A DNA stretch of 64,000 nt from JAJRXR01 sp041987545 (GTDB taxonomy: Bacteria; Planctomycetota; Phycisphaerae; Phycisphaerales; UBA1924), in NCBI GenBank assembly GCA_041987545.1, contig JBHIWH010000003.1, positions 310,001-374,000 of the forward strand. Direction: 5' to 3'. The position numbers were made by a program, and so were the translations under genes. Within the stretch, counting starts at the first letter, position 1. The number at the start of each line of letters is the position of its first letter. This document shows positions 8,856-17,354 of the stretch, one piece after another. Below the pieces are notes generated by a model. That model was given only the letters and a program-made list of their open reading frames with translations, was not told the origin of the DNA and searched no databases.

Positions 8856-11800
8856 CTAGTCGCCCTCGCCGATGGGCGCCTCGGTGGGCTCGGTGGCGAG
8901 GGCCTCGCTGGCCTCGTCGTCGGCGCCGCCGTCCATGTGCTCGAAGCCGCGCTGGCCCGCGGGCAGGCGGGCGCCGACGGAGTCGGGCGTGTCCATCGCC
9001 GAGGAGACGCGCCTGGCGTCGCGCCGGGCGCGCTCGTGCTCGAGGCGGGCCTGCCGCTCGATGCGCTGCAGGCGGCGCTGCTGCTCCGAGTCCTCGCCCC
9101 CGAGCAGGGCTCGGACGACGCCCTTGGTCGCGCGGAACTGCTCGGCGGTGATCTCCAGGTTCGGCGGCGTGCCCCGGACGCGCGTCGTCACCAGCTCGTC
9201 CCGGATCCCCTCGACCAGGTCCGAGAGCAGGGGCACGGGCCTGACGGCCTGGGAGCGGAAGACCAGGTCCAGGTCGGACGCGGGCCAGTTCATCGTGCCG
9301 TAGCCGAACAGCTCGACCGAGGGCGAGAAGACGCTGATCGTCTCGAACGTGACGCGGTCGCCCTGGATGAAGTAGTCGGCGCGAGCGAAGTCGAGCGAGC
9401 GGCCGAGGGGGGCCTGCAGGTTGGAGAACTCGATGAGCTGGAGGACGAGGGGCATCTCGACGACCTCGCCCCCGGAGACGATCGCCGAGCCGCGGCCGAC
9501 GCGTGAGTCCTCGTTCTCCATCTCGGCGGAGATGGAGACGCTGGCGTCGAGCAGGCCGCGCGAGAGGTCGCCGGGCTCGGACCACGATCCGTCGCGGGGC
9601 GCCGGGCGTGCACTGGAGCCGAGGTCGGCCAGCAGCGGGGCGGCGCGGGCGCGGGAGATCTGCATGTCCGCCCAGTACTTGCGCTTGGTGGTCGCGCCGG
9701 CGAGGGCCTCGGGCGGGCCGAACGAGTAGTCGAGGGTTTCGGGGTCGGTCGGGGGCGTGGTCTCGTGGATCTGCGCGGTGCCCGCGAGGCGCCCGCCGTG
9801 GACGTTGGCCTCGATGATCGGGACGAGGACGATGTCGCTCCGCTCGCCCGAGCGGAAGCGGGCGCGGGCGTCGGTGAGGCGGACGCCGCCGGCGCGGAGG
9901 CGGTCGGCGAGCACGTCGATGCGGAACGCGGGCTCGGCGTCGCCGGTCGAGTGGGCCTCGAAGTCCACACGCCCGGAGGCGTCGGTGATCGGCAGGCCGA
10001 TGCGGGCGCTGGCGTCGCGGACGTCGATCGCGCCCGAGAGGTCGAAGGAGACGGGTCCGTCCTCGCCCTCGCGGGTGACGGCGAGCTTCAGGTCGGGCGC
10101 GTTGAGCCCGCCCCGGACGCGGACGCCCAGGTCGTCGAGCACGGCCCGGGCGGAGGCGGGCAGGAGCGAGAGCATGTCCTGGGGCAGGCCGGCGGTGCGG
10201 AGGCGCCCGTCGGCGTCGAGGCGGATGCCGCCGTCGTCGGCCCGGTCCCACCCGCCGTCGAGCCGGAGGGACCAGCCCTTGGCGCTGGCCTCGAGCCCCT
10301 CGATCGTCCCGCCGGTGTCGCTCAGGGCGAAGCGGCCGGCGACGCGGTCGATCTGCACGCGGCCCGAGTCGGTCGCGAACGAGAGCGAGCGTGGCTCGAG
10401 GGCGCCGGCCAGCGAGAGCTCGGGCATGCCCAGGCCCTCGGCGACGCGGTCGTCCGCGTCCGCGTCGGGCGTGAGCCGCAGGTCGAGGGAGTACACCCCC
10501 GCGGGCTCGCGCTCGTCGTAGAGGGCGAGCAGCTCGTCGCCGACGGCCTCGGCGACCAGGGCTCTGGCGAGGGCCGAGTCCACGGGCGCCTCGTCGAGGC
10601 TGATGACCAGCTCGTGCGCGCCGGCGTCGCGGGCGTTCTGCCCCTGTCGGAGCAGCGGGAGCGAGCCGTTGATCTCCAGGCGCCCGCCCGCCTCGCCCCC
10701 GACCACGACATCGGCGCTGAGGCCCTCGGCCAGGACGGCGGCCCGCGGGCCCGCGTCCACCCGCAGCACGCCCTCGCCCGACTCCAGGCGCACCTCGCGG
10801 TCTCGGACCACGAACTCCAGCTCGCCGACGGGCCCGATGCGGATCTCGGGCCTGACCCGCTGTCCCAGCTCGCCGACCACGCGGGCGCGGACGGGCAGGC
10901 GCCCGCGCGGGCTGTGGGCGGCGTTGAGCTGCGCCAGGGCCTCGGCGGCCTCGGGCGAGAACACGCCCACGAAGTGCTCGATGGGCACCTCGGGGTTCAG
11001 GCGCCGCGTCCTGGCCTCGGCGAACAGCGCCGGGCCCCGGTCGTCGGCCGACTCGTCTCCCCAGCGCGAGCCGGGCATGGACTCGATCTGCGTGAACAGC
11101 TCGACGCGGGTGGAGGGCGGGTCCTCGCCCTCGACGATCGGGCGCGCGTCGGCTTCCAGGTCCACGATGATGACGTCCTCGCGGACGTAGATGGTCCCGA
11201 TCGCGTTCTGCAGCTCGAGCGGGGGCAGCGCCTCGTTGATCGGGTCGGGGACGGTGCGGACGCCCGTGAGCGTGGTCTCGATGTCGTAGCCGAGCTGGCC
11301 GTCGTCGCGGGGGGCGATGTCGGCCCAGCAGTCGACGCGGCCGTCGATGTTCAGGCGGGCGATCAGCTCGTCGAGCGAGCCGGGCACGCCCGATCGGTCG
11401 GCCAGGACGCCCCGCGAGGCGCTGACGCCCGGGACGGCGTTGAGCGCCAGGTCGTCCACGGGGACGTCGCGTCCCTCGATCGAGATGACGGGCACGCGGG
11501 GCGCGCCCGGGGAGTGGTCCACGTGCGCCTCGACGCTGGCCTCGCCGCCCCGCAGCGGGCGGAAGGCGCCGCCGGCCAGGGTCGTCTGCTCGTCGGTGAT
11601 CTCGAGCCTGAGGTCGTTGACGAGCATGGGCAGGGGGAAGTGCTCTGGCAGGACGCCGCCCCTGGGCATGCTCGCGACGATGCGCTTGGTCCAGTCGGCG
11701 TCGTCGACGCCGGGCTCGCCCGGGTGTCGGCGGAGGGCGATGGTGACGTCGGCGACGCCGCCCAGCTCGAATGCGGGCGCGTCGGCGTCGTCGGCGAGGC

Positions 11801-13436
11801 TGGCCTGGTCGGGGCCCCAGGGCCCGCCGCCCGCGGGCGTGACGAGTCCGTCGGCCAGGAGCTCCTCGTGCCGCTGCGTGCTGAACAGCGCGTCGAGCAT
11901 CTCCAGGCGGTCCTCGTTGAGGGCGCGGCGGAGCGTGTCGTCGATCGGGGCGCCGTCGACGCGGAGGTCGATCTCGACGGCGGCCTCTTCGCCGAGGGGC
12001 TCGAAGGAGGCCCGCCCCGACAGCCGCGCCCCCGACTCTCCCCGGCCCTCGAGCCTGGAGATGCGGAGCGAGTGTCGGTCGAACTCCACGAAGGCGTCCA
12101 CGCTGTGGAACGGGTAGGGGAATTCGGCGAAGGCGCCCGAGGCGCCGGAGATCGTCACGTCGCCCGAGACCTCGACGGGCGAGGGGTTCCCCCCGACCGG
12201 CTCGCCCCGCATGACGTCCACGGTCGCGCTGACGTCGGCGGTGGGCCCGGAGAACATCGCGAGCTTCTCGACGACGATGTCGGGCGCGAAGAGGAAGACG
12301 TCCATGTCCTCCTCGAGCCGGAACTGGGTGTCCAGCGTGCACAGGAACGCCGAGTCCAGGTTCGTGCCCAGGTACTCGACGCTGACGCTGTACGAGAGCG
12401 TGTCCAGCAGGCCCCGGAACTCGGCGAAGACGCGGTCGCGGTCGAACGTGAGGCTGCCCGAGGTGTTGGTCATCCGGGCGAGCGGGCCCTGGGTCGTGAA
12501 GCTGCCCTGGGCGTCGAAGGGCAGGTTGACGGCGACGTCGTCGAGCGAGAGCGTGGCGCGGACCGACCCGTCCGGGTCCATGTGGAAGGTCGTGGGGCGG
12601 ACGCGGCCGACCAGCTCGAGGCGCTCGTACACGTCGCGGTACAGCGACGGGATGGCCTCGGCGGTCCAGTCTTCGAGGTTGACGCCGTGGAGCATCAGGT
12701 CGATGCCCCCCTCGTCGATGCGCCCGGACAGTTCCATGGGCTGGCGCTCGGGGCTTGACGCCTCGCGGACCTGCTGGATGTGGAACGAGTAGCCCGGGAG
12801 GCCGTTGAGGGTGCGGGGCTCGAGAAGTCCGGCGAAGGGCAGGGCGCGGAGCGTCTGGTACCCCTGGGGCCCGTGCTCGCCCATCTCCATGATGCCCGAG
12901 CGGGCGACGAGGGTGGGGAGGGTGAACCCGGAGGAGTCGGATTCGCCGCCCAGGCCGAGCAGCGAGACGTCGGCGATGTTGAGCCGCCCCGTCTGCATGG
13001 ACTGGCTGACGCGGAGGTGGGGACGGTCGAGCTCGACGCGGGTGACGCGGGGCGAGCCGGTGAGCACGCCGCCCCAGTCCACCCAGATGCGGGCGCGCTC
13101 GACCTCGAAGAATCGTGAGGCGACGCCGGTCTCGCCGGGGGCGGTGAATCGGGCGCGGCGGAGGACGATCGAGCCGTCGAGATCGACGACGACGCGGTCG
13201 GCCTGGATGTCGGCGTTGATGTTGGACGCGATGCTGGGCAGGACGGCGTAGCGGGCGACGCCCGAGCGGGCGGCGACGAACAGGAAGACCACCGCCAGGG
13301 CCAGGGTCAGCAGCGCGAGGCGGAAGAAGCGGCGCTTGCGCGAGATCCCCTCGCGGCGGGCGCGTCGGCGGGCCTCGCGCTGGGGGTCTGGCGTGGGGCG
13401 CCGGGCGCCGGGATTGGAGCTGGGGGGCGTGGTCAT
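8856..13436 (-). CDS. very large AsmA-like membrane-anchored protein
   Basis: 1526 residues. A basic N-terminus (about 36 residues) leads into one membrane helix (residues 38-56); the rest is a long series of beta-strand-rich segments with no cysteine-rich or catalytic motif. The pattern DGSIVLRRARF...ARIWVDWGG...TRVELDRP near the start and DYFIQGDRVTFETISVFSPS followed by VELFGYGTMNW near the end match the N- and C-terminal AsmA/DUF3971-type repeats. Such proteins (AsmA, TamB, YhdP) form periplasmic lipid-conducting bridges to the outer membrane. The charged tail (EQQRRLQRIERQARLEHERA) may be coiled. ATG 13436 was chosen because the extension to 13715 is Arg/Pro-rich and lacks a signal. Family firm, role inferred. 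Confidence 0.8.
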   Translation of the reverse strand: MTTPPSSNPGARRPTPDPQREARRRARREGISRKRRFFRLALLTLALAVVFLFVAARSGVARYAVLPSIASNINADIQADRVVVDLDGSIVLRRARFTAPGETGVASRFFEVERARIWVDWGGVLTGSPRVTRVELDRPHLRVSQSMQTGRLNIADVSLLGLGGESDSSGFTLPTLVARSGIMEMGEHGPQGYQTLRALPFAGLLEPRTLNGLPGYSFHIQQVREASSPERQPMELSGRIDEGGIDLMLHGVNLEDWTAEAIPSLYRDVYERLELVGRVRPTTFHMDPDGSVRATLSLDDVAVNLPFDAQGSFTTQGPLARMTNTSGSLTFDRDRVFAEFRGLLDTLSYSVSVEYLGTNLDSAFLCTLDTQFRLEEDMDVFLFAPDIVVEKLAMFSGPTADVSATVDVMRGEPVGGNPSPVEVSGDVTISGASGAFAEFPYPFHSVDAFVEFDRHSLRISRLEGRGESGARLSGRASFEPLGEEAAVEIDLRVDGAPIDDTLRRALNEDRLEMLDALFSTQRHEELLADGLVTPAGGGPWGPDQASLADDADAPAFELGGVADVTIALRRHPGEPGVDDADWTKRIVASMPRGGVLPEHFPLPMLVNDLRLEITDEQTTLAGGAFRPLRGGEASVEAHVDHSPGAPRVPVISIEGRDVPVDDLALNAVPGVSASRGVLADRSGVPGSLDELIARLNIDGRVDCWADIAPRDDGQLGYDIETTLTGVRTVPDPINEALPPLELQNAIGTIYVREDVIIVDLEADARPIVEGEDPPSTRVELFTQIESMPGSRWGDESADDRGPALFAEARTRRLNPEVPIEHFVGVFSPEAAEALAQLNAAHSPRGRLPVRARVVGELGQRVRPEIRIGPVGELEFVVRDREVRLESGEGVLRVDAGPRAAVLAEGLSADVVVGGEAGGRLEINGSLPLLRQGQNARDAGAHELVISLDEAPVDSALARALVAEAVGDELLALYDEREPAGVYSLDLRLTPDADADDRVAEGLGMPELSLAGALEPRSLSFATDSGRVQIDRVAGRFALSDTGGTIEGLEASAKGWSLRLDGGWDRADDGGIRLDADGRLRTAGLPQDMLSLLPASARAVLDDLGVRVRGGLNAPDLKLAVTREGEDGPVSFDLSGAIDVRDASARIGLPITDASGRVDFEAHSTGDAEPAFRIDVLADRLRAGGVRLTDARARFRSGERSDIVLVPIIEANVHGGRLAGTAQIHETTPPTDPETLDYSFGPPEALAGATTKRKYWADMQISRARAAPLLADLGSSARPAPRDGSWSEPGDLSRGLLDASVSISAEMENEDSRVGRGSAIVSGGEVVEMPLVLQLIEFSNLQAPLGRSLDFARADYFIQGDRVTFETISVFSPSVELFGYGTMNWPASDLDLVFRSQAVRPVPLLSDLVEGIRDELVTTRVRGTPPNLEITAEQFRATKGVVRALLGGEDSEQQRRLQRIERQARLEHERARRDARRVSSAMDTPDSVGARLPAGQRGFEHMDGGADDEASEALATEPTEAPIGEGD

Positions 13437-13827
13437 GGTCGCCCTTGAGCCGGGCCGCGGGAACGCGGGCGGCGAGGGGGGGATGGTACACGCGGGCGCC
13501 CCCGGCGTCGCGCCGGGGCCCGCGCGGGCCGGGCCCATCCACAGACACAGCATGTGCGCGGCGATCTGACCACGAATCGGGGGCTCTGCGCGGGATTGCG
13601 GGCCGGCTGTGCGCCGCCGCGTGCTGCGTGGCCGGGTCCCGTGCGGGGGCCCCAGGGTCGGACGTCGCGTCCGGAGGCTTTGGGTCGGCCGGGGGCGGCG
13701 TGGCGCCGCCCGCACAGGTCGTACGACGCTGGCCGGGTGGGAGTTGCGGCGGCGTGGGTCGCGGAGGCGCCGCGCGCGAAGCTGGGCGGGCTGGGAAAGG
13801 CCCGCGTCCGGTCGGGCGCGTAGAAAA
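13437..13827. other. GC-rich non-coding stretch, no gene supported
   Basis: The 443 bases between the AsmA-like start and the PEP-CTERM-like stop contain several short open frames, all Arg/Gly/Pro-rich and without a ribosome-binding site. I see only a possible TACCAT -10 about 46 bases ahead of the AsmA-like gene, and the terminator hairpin at the right end. Nothing else is recognisable. Confidence 0.5.
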
Positions 13828-13851
13828 CGGCGCCCGGGTTCCCGGGCGCCG
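13824..13851 (-). terminator. intrinsic terminator of the PEP-CTERM-like gene
   Basis: An 11-bp perfect inverted repeat (CGGCGCCCGGG / CCCGGGCGCCG) closes a 2-base loop (so the real loop is a little larger). On the minus strand it is followed by TTTT. It sits about 30 bases downstream of the stop codon. Confidence 0.8.
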
Positions 13852-13879
13852 ATGGGGAGCCGAGCGAGGCGGTCGCGGG

Positions 13880-14533
13880 TTAGCGGCGGCGGCGTCGGGC
13901 GGTGGCGAGGGCGCCGGCGCCGAAGAGGAACGCGGTGCCGGGGGCGGGGACGACGCCCATCTTGACGAAGGCGAAGTCGGCGTACTTGCCCTTGAAGCCG
14001 GGGTTGCCGCTCTTGAGCTTCACGCTGGAGACGGCGCCGCCGAAGATATCGTCGCCCTCGACCCGCCAGTGCCCGCCGCCGGACTCGTTGGCGACGGAGA
14101 GGTTGATGACCGTGCCGGAGTTGGTCCAGACGGCGGTGGTGTCGCTGGTGACGGTGAGGGTGTCGTCGGAGATGTCGGTGAGGACGCGGGCGATCTCGGC
14201 CCAGCGGTCGCCGAACTCACCCTCGTCGTAGAGGAAGGCGACCTCGAGGCAGTTGATGACGACGTCCTCGTGGAACTCGAACTTCATGTGCTCGTAGCCG
14301 TCGATCTCGCCGCCGACGGCGCCGCGCTCGATGCCCATGCCCGTCACGCCGTTGACGGTCTTGAGCTGCATGTCGCGGGGCCAGGTCGAGACGTCCACCT
14401 GGACGCCGTCGACGAAGAGGGTCTGGCTGGAGACGCCCTCGGTCAGGTCCAGGTAGGTGATGACGTCGGCGTTGGCGGCGGAGCAGGTCATGACGCCGGC
14501 AACAGCGGCGCACAGCAGGGTCGCGGTCTTCAT
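13880..14533 (-). CDS. secreted protein with PEP-CTERM-like sorting tail
   Basis: 217 residues. A signal peptide (residues 1-22, cleavage after SAANA) precedes a beta-rich body. The C-terminus reads VVPAPGTAFLFGAGALATA then five arginines: a Pro-Gly motif, hydrophobic helix and basic cluster as in PEP-CTERM/VPEID-type surface proteins processed by exosortase. The body (EIDGYEHMKFEFHEDVVINC) resembles secreted proteins described for planctomycetes but has no known activity. AGGAG lies 8 bases before the ATG at 14533, and a strong terminator follows. An exosortase gene is not in this window. Confidence 0.8.
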   Translation of the reverse strand: MKTATLLCAAVAGVMTCSAANADVITYLDLTEGVSSQTLFVDGVQVDVSTWPRDMQLKTVNGVTGMGIERGAVGGEIDGYEHMKFEFHEDVVINCLEVAFLYDEGEFGDRWAEIARVLTDISDDTLTVTSDTTAVWTNSGTVINLSVANESGGGHWRVEGDDIFGGAVSSVKLKSGNPGFKGKYADFAFVKMGVVPAPGTAFLFGAGALATARRRRR

Positions 14534-14727
14534 CTCGTCTCTCCTCGTGTCTCTCTCTTTGTGAGGGGCGGGCTTGCACGCCCGTCCACGTCAACGATGC
14601 CACGAGAAGAGGGCGCCGCAACGCGTGCGCGGCAAATGCGCGGTCCGGTTGTGGGGGGTATGGCGCGGGCGCCGGGCGTACGGGGGGTCGTGCGGGATGC
14701 GCGGGCCGCGGGCGATGAGCCCTGTGA

Positions 14728-15090
14728 TTATCGGGGCGGCCGGCCCCGCCACCGGGCGCGGTGGAGCCAGAGCATCGCCGCGCTGGCCAGCGTGACCACG
14801 GCAGCCGCGATCAGCGACGCGTACCAGCCGGCGCCCAGCGCGATGATGAACACGACGGTGACGTCCACGATCCCGGTCGCGAACAGCACGCGCGAGAACG
14901 GCAGGACCGGGATCGGGCGCGGCGTGTGCGGCTTGAGCAGCGCGTCGGGATCGAACGGGTTGGATCGGCCGCACTCCGGGCAGCGGACCGTGTCGTCGGC
15001 CAGGGGAAGCCCGTCGAGCCGGTACCCGCACCCGAGGCAGTCCGCGTGCCGAACGTGCCGCGCCCGCGGATGATCGCCGCGGTCGCTCAT
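14728..15090 (-). CDS. zinc-ribbon membrane protein
   Basis: 120 residues. Two CxxC pairs, C18/C21 and C37/C40 (CLGCGYRL and CPECGRSN), form a zinc ribbon. Two membrane helices follow (about residues 62-84 and 86-104), then a short basic tail. It overlaps the thioesterase gene upstream by 4 bases (ATGA), so the two are probably translated together. The zinc-ribbon-plus-helices plan also appears at 17096-17314. Function unknown. Confidence 0.7.
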   Translation of the reverse strand: MSDRGDHPRARHVRHADCLGCGYRLDGLPLADDTVRCPECGRSNPFDPDALLKPHTPRPIPVLPFSRVLFATGIVDVTVVFIIALGAGWYASLIAAAVVTLASAAMLWLHRARWRGRPPR

Positions 15091-15551
15091 CCCTGAGAGA
15101 GCCACGCGGGCAGGGGTCGGGGGCGCCCGGTCGCATCGACGCAGGCCAGCTCGGTCGAGGCGATGGCGCAGACGCCGTCGGCGGGAACCGCCGGGTCCTC
15201 GGGGTCTGGTTTCCCGCCCAGCCGCTCGACCAGCGCGACCTCGTACTCGTGGCAGATCTTGATCTTCGAGCCGCCCACGACCCGCGTGCGGACCTCGAGC
15301 AAGTCGTCGTAGCGGATCGGGCGGCGGTACCTCAGGTCCAGCTTGGTGATGACCAGGAAGACGCCCGCCTTCTCGAGCTGGGCGTAGGTGACGCCGGTGT
15401 CGCGGAGCAGCTCGGTCCGGGCCTCCTCGAGCCAGGGGACGTAGGACGAGTGGTGCGCAACGCCGAACGGGTCGCACTCGGCGTAGCGGACGCGGAGGCG
15501 GACGGCGCCGTGGGTCGGGACGTCGCGCTCCGGGCTCGGCGCATCGTTCAC
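15087..15551 (-). CDS. acyl-CoA thioesterase, YbgC/4-hydroxybenzoyl-CoA thioesterase family
   Basis: 154 residues, single hotdog fold. VRYAECDPFGVAHHSSYVPW (residues 21-40) is the active-site loop of the family, with the catalytic aspartate D27 and Y37, and LEEARTELLR continues the central helix. The enzyme probably hydrolyses acyl-CoA thioesters in the cytoplasm; the chain preference cannot be read. The start is GTG at 15551, overlapping the end of the DUF1569 gene by 4 bases. No tol-pal genes are next to it, unlike ybgC in proteobacteria. Confidence 0.85.
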   Translation of the reverse strand: MNDAPSPERDVPTHGAVRLRVRYAECDPFGVAHHSSYVPWLEEARTELLRDTGVTYAQLEKAGVFLVITKLDLRYRRPIRYDDLLEVRTRVVGGSKIKICHEYEVALVERLGGKPDPEDPAVPADGVCAIASTELACVDATGRPRPLPAWLSQG

Positions 15552-16036
15552 GCGGCGTCCCCCGGGTGCAGGAACGAGAGGTGCAGCTCCGAGTGACGCA
15601 GGTGGATCTCGACGACCTGGGCGTGTGTGAGCGAGCCGAACATGGGGTTCTTGTGCGCCAGGTCGGTCTCGCGGAGGACGCGGGCCTTGGACCGCAGTTC
15701 GGCGAGGGCCTGGTCGAAGGGCATCTCCGGCTCGGGCTGGGTCTTGCCCTCCGGGCCGGGCAGGCCGGCGGGGAAGCCCTTCCGCAGGATCCGGCCCTTG
15801 AGAATGCGCCCGAAAGCCGCGACCGGGAGCGGGACTTTCTTCGGCAGGTCACCGGTCTCGTACCGCTCGACCCAGCGGGCCAGGTGGTGCAGGGCCTGGG
15901 CGGGTGAGTAGTTGCCGGTGTGCGTGAGCGCGCCGGCGCCGTGGGCGCGCTCGAGCCGGTCGAGCTCGGCGTCCAGGTCGTCGAGCGTGCGCAGGGAGAG
16001 ATCGCGGCGCTCGGCCTTCTTGGTGTCGATCGTCAT
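15548..16036 (-). CDS. DUF1569 / DinB-like protein
   Basis: 162 residues, soluble. NYSPAQALHHLARWVERYETG and the closing LTHAQVVEIHLRHSELHLSF match DUF1569, a DinB-like four-helix family; the histidines at the helix ends are the expected metal ligands. The biochemical role of the family is unknown. The ATG at 16036 was chosen because a TAGACT lies 8 bases upstream and the longer frame is Arg/Pro-rich shadow. It heads a coupled group with the thioesterase and zinc-ribbon genes. Confidence 0.75.
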   Translation of the reverse strand: MTIDTKKAERRDLSLRTLDDLDAELDRLERAHGAGALTHTGNYSPAQALHHLARWVERYETGDLPKKVPLPVAAFGRILKGRILRKGFPAGLPGPEGKTQPEPEMPFDQALAELRSKARVLRETDLAHKNPMFGSLTHAQVVEIHLRHSELHLSFLHPGDAA

Positions 16037-16044
16037 CGCGGGCG

Positions 16045-16050
16045 AGTCTA
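16045..16050 (-). promoter_or_regulatory. -10-like TAGACT 8 bases before the DUF1569 gene
   Basis: TAGACT on the minus strand ends 8 bases before the ATG at 16036. No ribosome-binding site is visible in between. Confidence 0.35.
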
Positions 16051-16074
16051 GGTCTGGCCCGGCGGGGTGTGTGC

Positions 16075-16629
16075 TCAGGCGGTGGGCTCGGGCGCGGGGG
16101 CCTTGGTGGCGCGGACCGCGTTGGCGCCGTCGATCGCCTTGAGGAAGAACAGGAACAGCAACCCGACCGTGATCAGCCCGAAGAACAGCCCGACGAACGG
16201 GATGAGGCTGGGGATGATCATGACGCAGACGGCGATGCACAAGACGAGCGGGATCGTCTCGTTGATCTCGGGCGTGCTCACGCCCTTGTCCTTGATGTAC
16301 GCGTTGAAGTCCTTGGCCCAGCCCCAATAGGCGACGAAGATCCAGTACAGGTTGAAGAAGGGGATGAAGAGGAAGCCGCAGGCCTTGCCGGGCGTGGTCC
16401 GAGGGCTGCCGTCCTGGATCGTCTCCCAGAGCTTGTAGACGAGGACGGCGACCATCACGATCATCACGATCGTGAAGACAAGGCCGAAGCAGGACAGGCC
16501 GGCGGCGGCCAGCGCGAGGCTGTCGTTGCCGAAGAAGCTCAGCAGCAGGCTGACGAGCGAGAGGACCCACGACAGCGCGTAGGGCCCAAAGATCAGTCCG
16601 AGGAACATGTTCTTGTTGATGGCTGGCAT
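16075..16629 (-). CDS. multi-pass membrane protein, unknown
   Basis: 184 residues with about four to five hydrophobic helices and the conserved-looking segment CGFLFIPFFNLYWIFVAYWG followed by WAKDFN. That motif occurs in small bacterial membrane proteins with DUF4328-like or GYF-associated domains. No catalytic residue is evident. The ATG at 16629 is preceded by GGGGAAG about 8 bases away. Function unknown. Confidence 0.65.
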   Translation of the reverse strand: MPAINKNMFLGLIFGPYALSWVLSLVSLLLSFFGNDSLALAAAGLSCFGLVFTIVMIVMVAVLVYKLWETIQDGSPRTTPGKACGFLFIPFFNLYWIFVAYWGWAKDFNAYIKDKGVSTPEINETIPLVLCIAVCVMIIPSLIPFVGLFFGLITVGLLFLFFLKAIDGANAVRATKAPAPEPTA

Positions 16630-16671
16630 GGGCTGGCTTCCCCTTTGGGTCTGCGGCCGAGGGCCGATTGG

Positions 16672-17037
16672 TCAGGCGTGCGAGACCCGCCGGCGCCACG
16701 CGAGTGCGGCGACGACGAGCAGGACGAGGCTCGCGGCGTGGGCGAGCGAGGTGACGGCGGCGATGGCGGCGTGGTAGGTCCGGGCCTGCTCGAACCCGAT
16801 CTCGCCCGTGACGAAGCCGTGGTGGCGGACCAGCTCGTGCCCAACCATGCCGGCGATCGAGAAGACGAGGCCGATGCCCAGGCCGGCGAGGACGCACAGG
16901 GCCGGGCCGACGCGGCCCCTCATGAACACGAGCGCGAGCACGATGCCCAGGGTCTGGACGAGGGTCACGGGCGACATGAACAGCAGCGCGTAGCCGATCT
17001 GGGACCACACCGAACCGGGATCGCCAAAGAGGCCCAT
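16672..17037 (-). CDS. small membrane protein, unknown
   Basis: 121 residues with four predicted hydrophobic helices and a short basic C-terminus (AWRRRVSHA). H67, H71 and H72 lie between helices. A GGGGAGG ribosome-binding site lies about 8 bases before the ATG at 17037, and TAGACT about 29 bases before it could be the -10. Not recognised. Confidence 0.6.
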   Translation of the reverse strand: MGLFGDPGSVWSQIGYALLFMSPVTLVQTLGIVLALVFMRGRVGPALCVLAGLGIGLVFSIAGMVGHELVRHHGFVTGEIGFEQARTYHAAIAAVTSLAHAASLVLLVVAALAWRRRVSHA

Positions 17038-17095
17038 CCGCCCGCCCTCCCCTGGAGCCGAGAGGGGGCGAGTCTACCGGAAGGCCACGGGCGGT

Positions 17096-17314
17096 TCACA
17101 GGGCGAGCAGCGACGCGAGGACCCCGAGCAGCGTGATCGGCAGGATCGGCAGGAGAAACAGCGCCATCACGATGATGAGTTGGAGCGTCGGGGGCGTGCG
17201 TGCCGGGAGGTACTCGAGGCCCGGGCGAGTCTCGCCGCACTCAGGGCATTCTCTGTCGGGCGCGCCCGATCGGTCGTAGCGGCATCTGGGGCAGAACGAG
17301 GGCCGATCGTCCAT
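17096..17314 (-). CDS. very small zinc-ribbon membrane protein
   Basis: 72 residues. Cysteines C8/C11 and C23/C26 (CPRCRYD and CPECGET) form a zinc ribbon, followed by a linker and one long hydrophobic segment (residues 47-70) that could span the membrane once or hairpin. It has the same plan as the protein at 14728-15090, so the two may be paralogues. Function unknown. Confidence 0.6.
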   Translation of the reverse strand: MDDRPSFCPRCRYDRSGAPDRECPECGETRPGLEYLPARTPPTLQLIIVMALFLLPILPITLLGVLASLLAL

Positions 17315-17354
17315 GCCGTTTCGATACGCGGGCGGCGTCGGACAGTTCGGCCGC

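Noticed and set aside
9765..12758. 997-residue open frame on the plus strand
   Set aside because: Antisense shadow of the AsmA-like gene; it has a repetitive Gly/Ala/Val/Arg make-up and no ribosome-binding site.
8626..13548. 1640-residue open frame in another frame of the minus strand
   Set aside because: It is a shadow of the AsmA-like gene. The translation is almost all Arg, Pro, Gly and Ala with no domain, as expected at this GC content.
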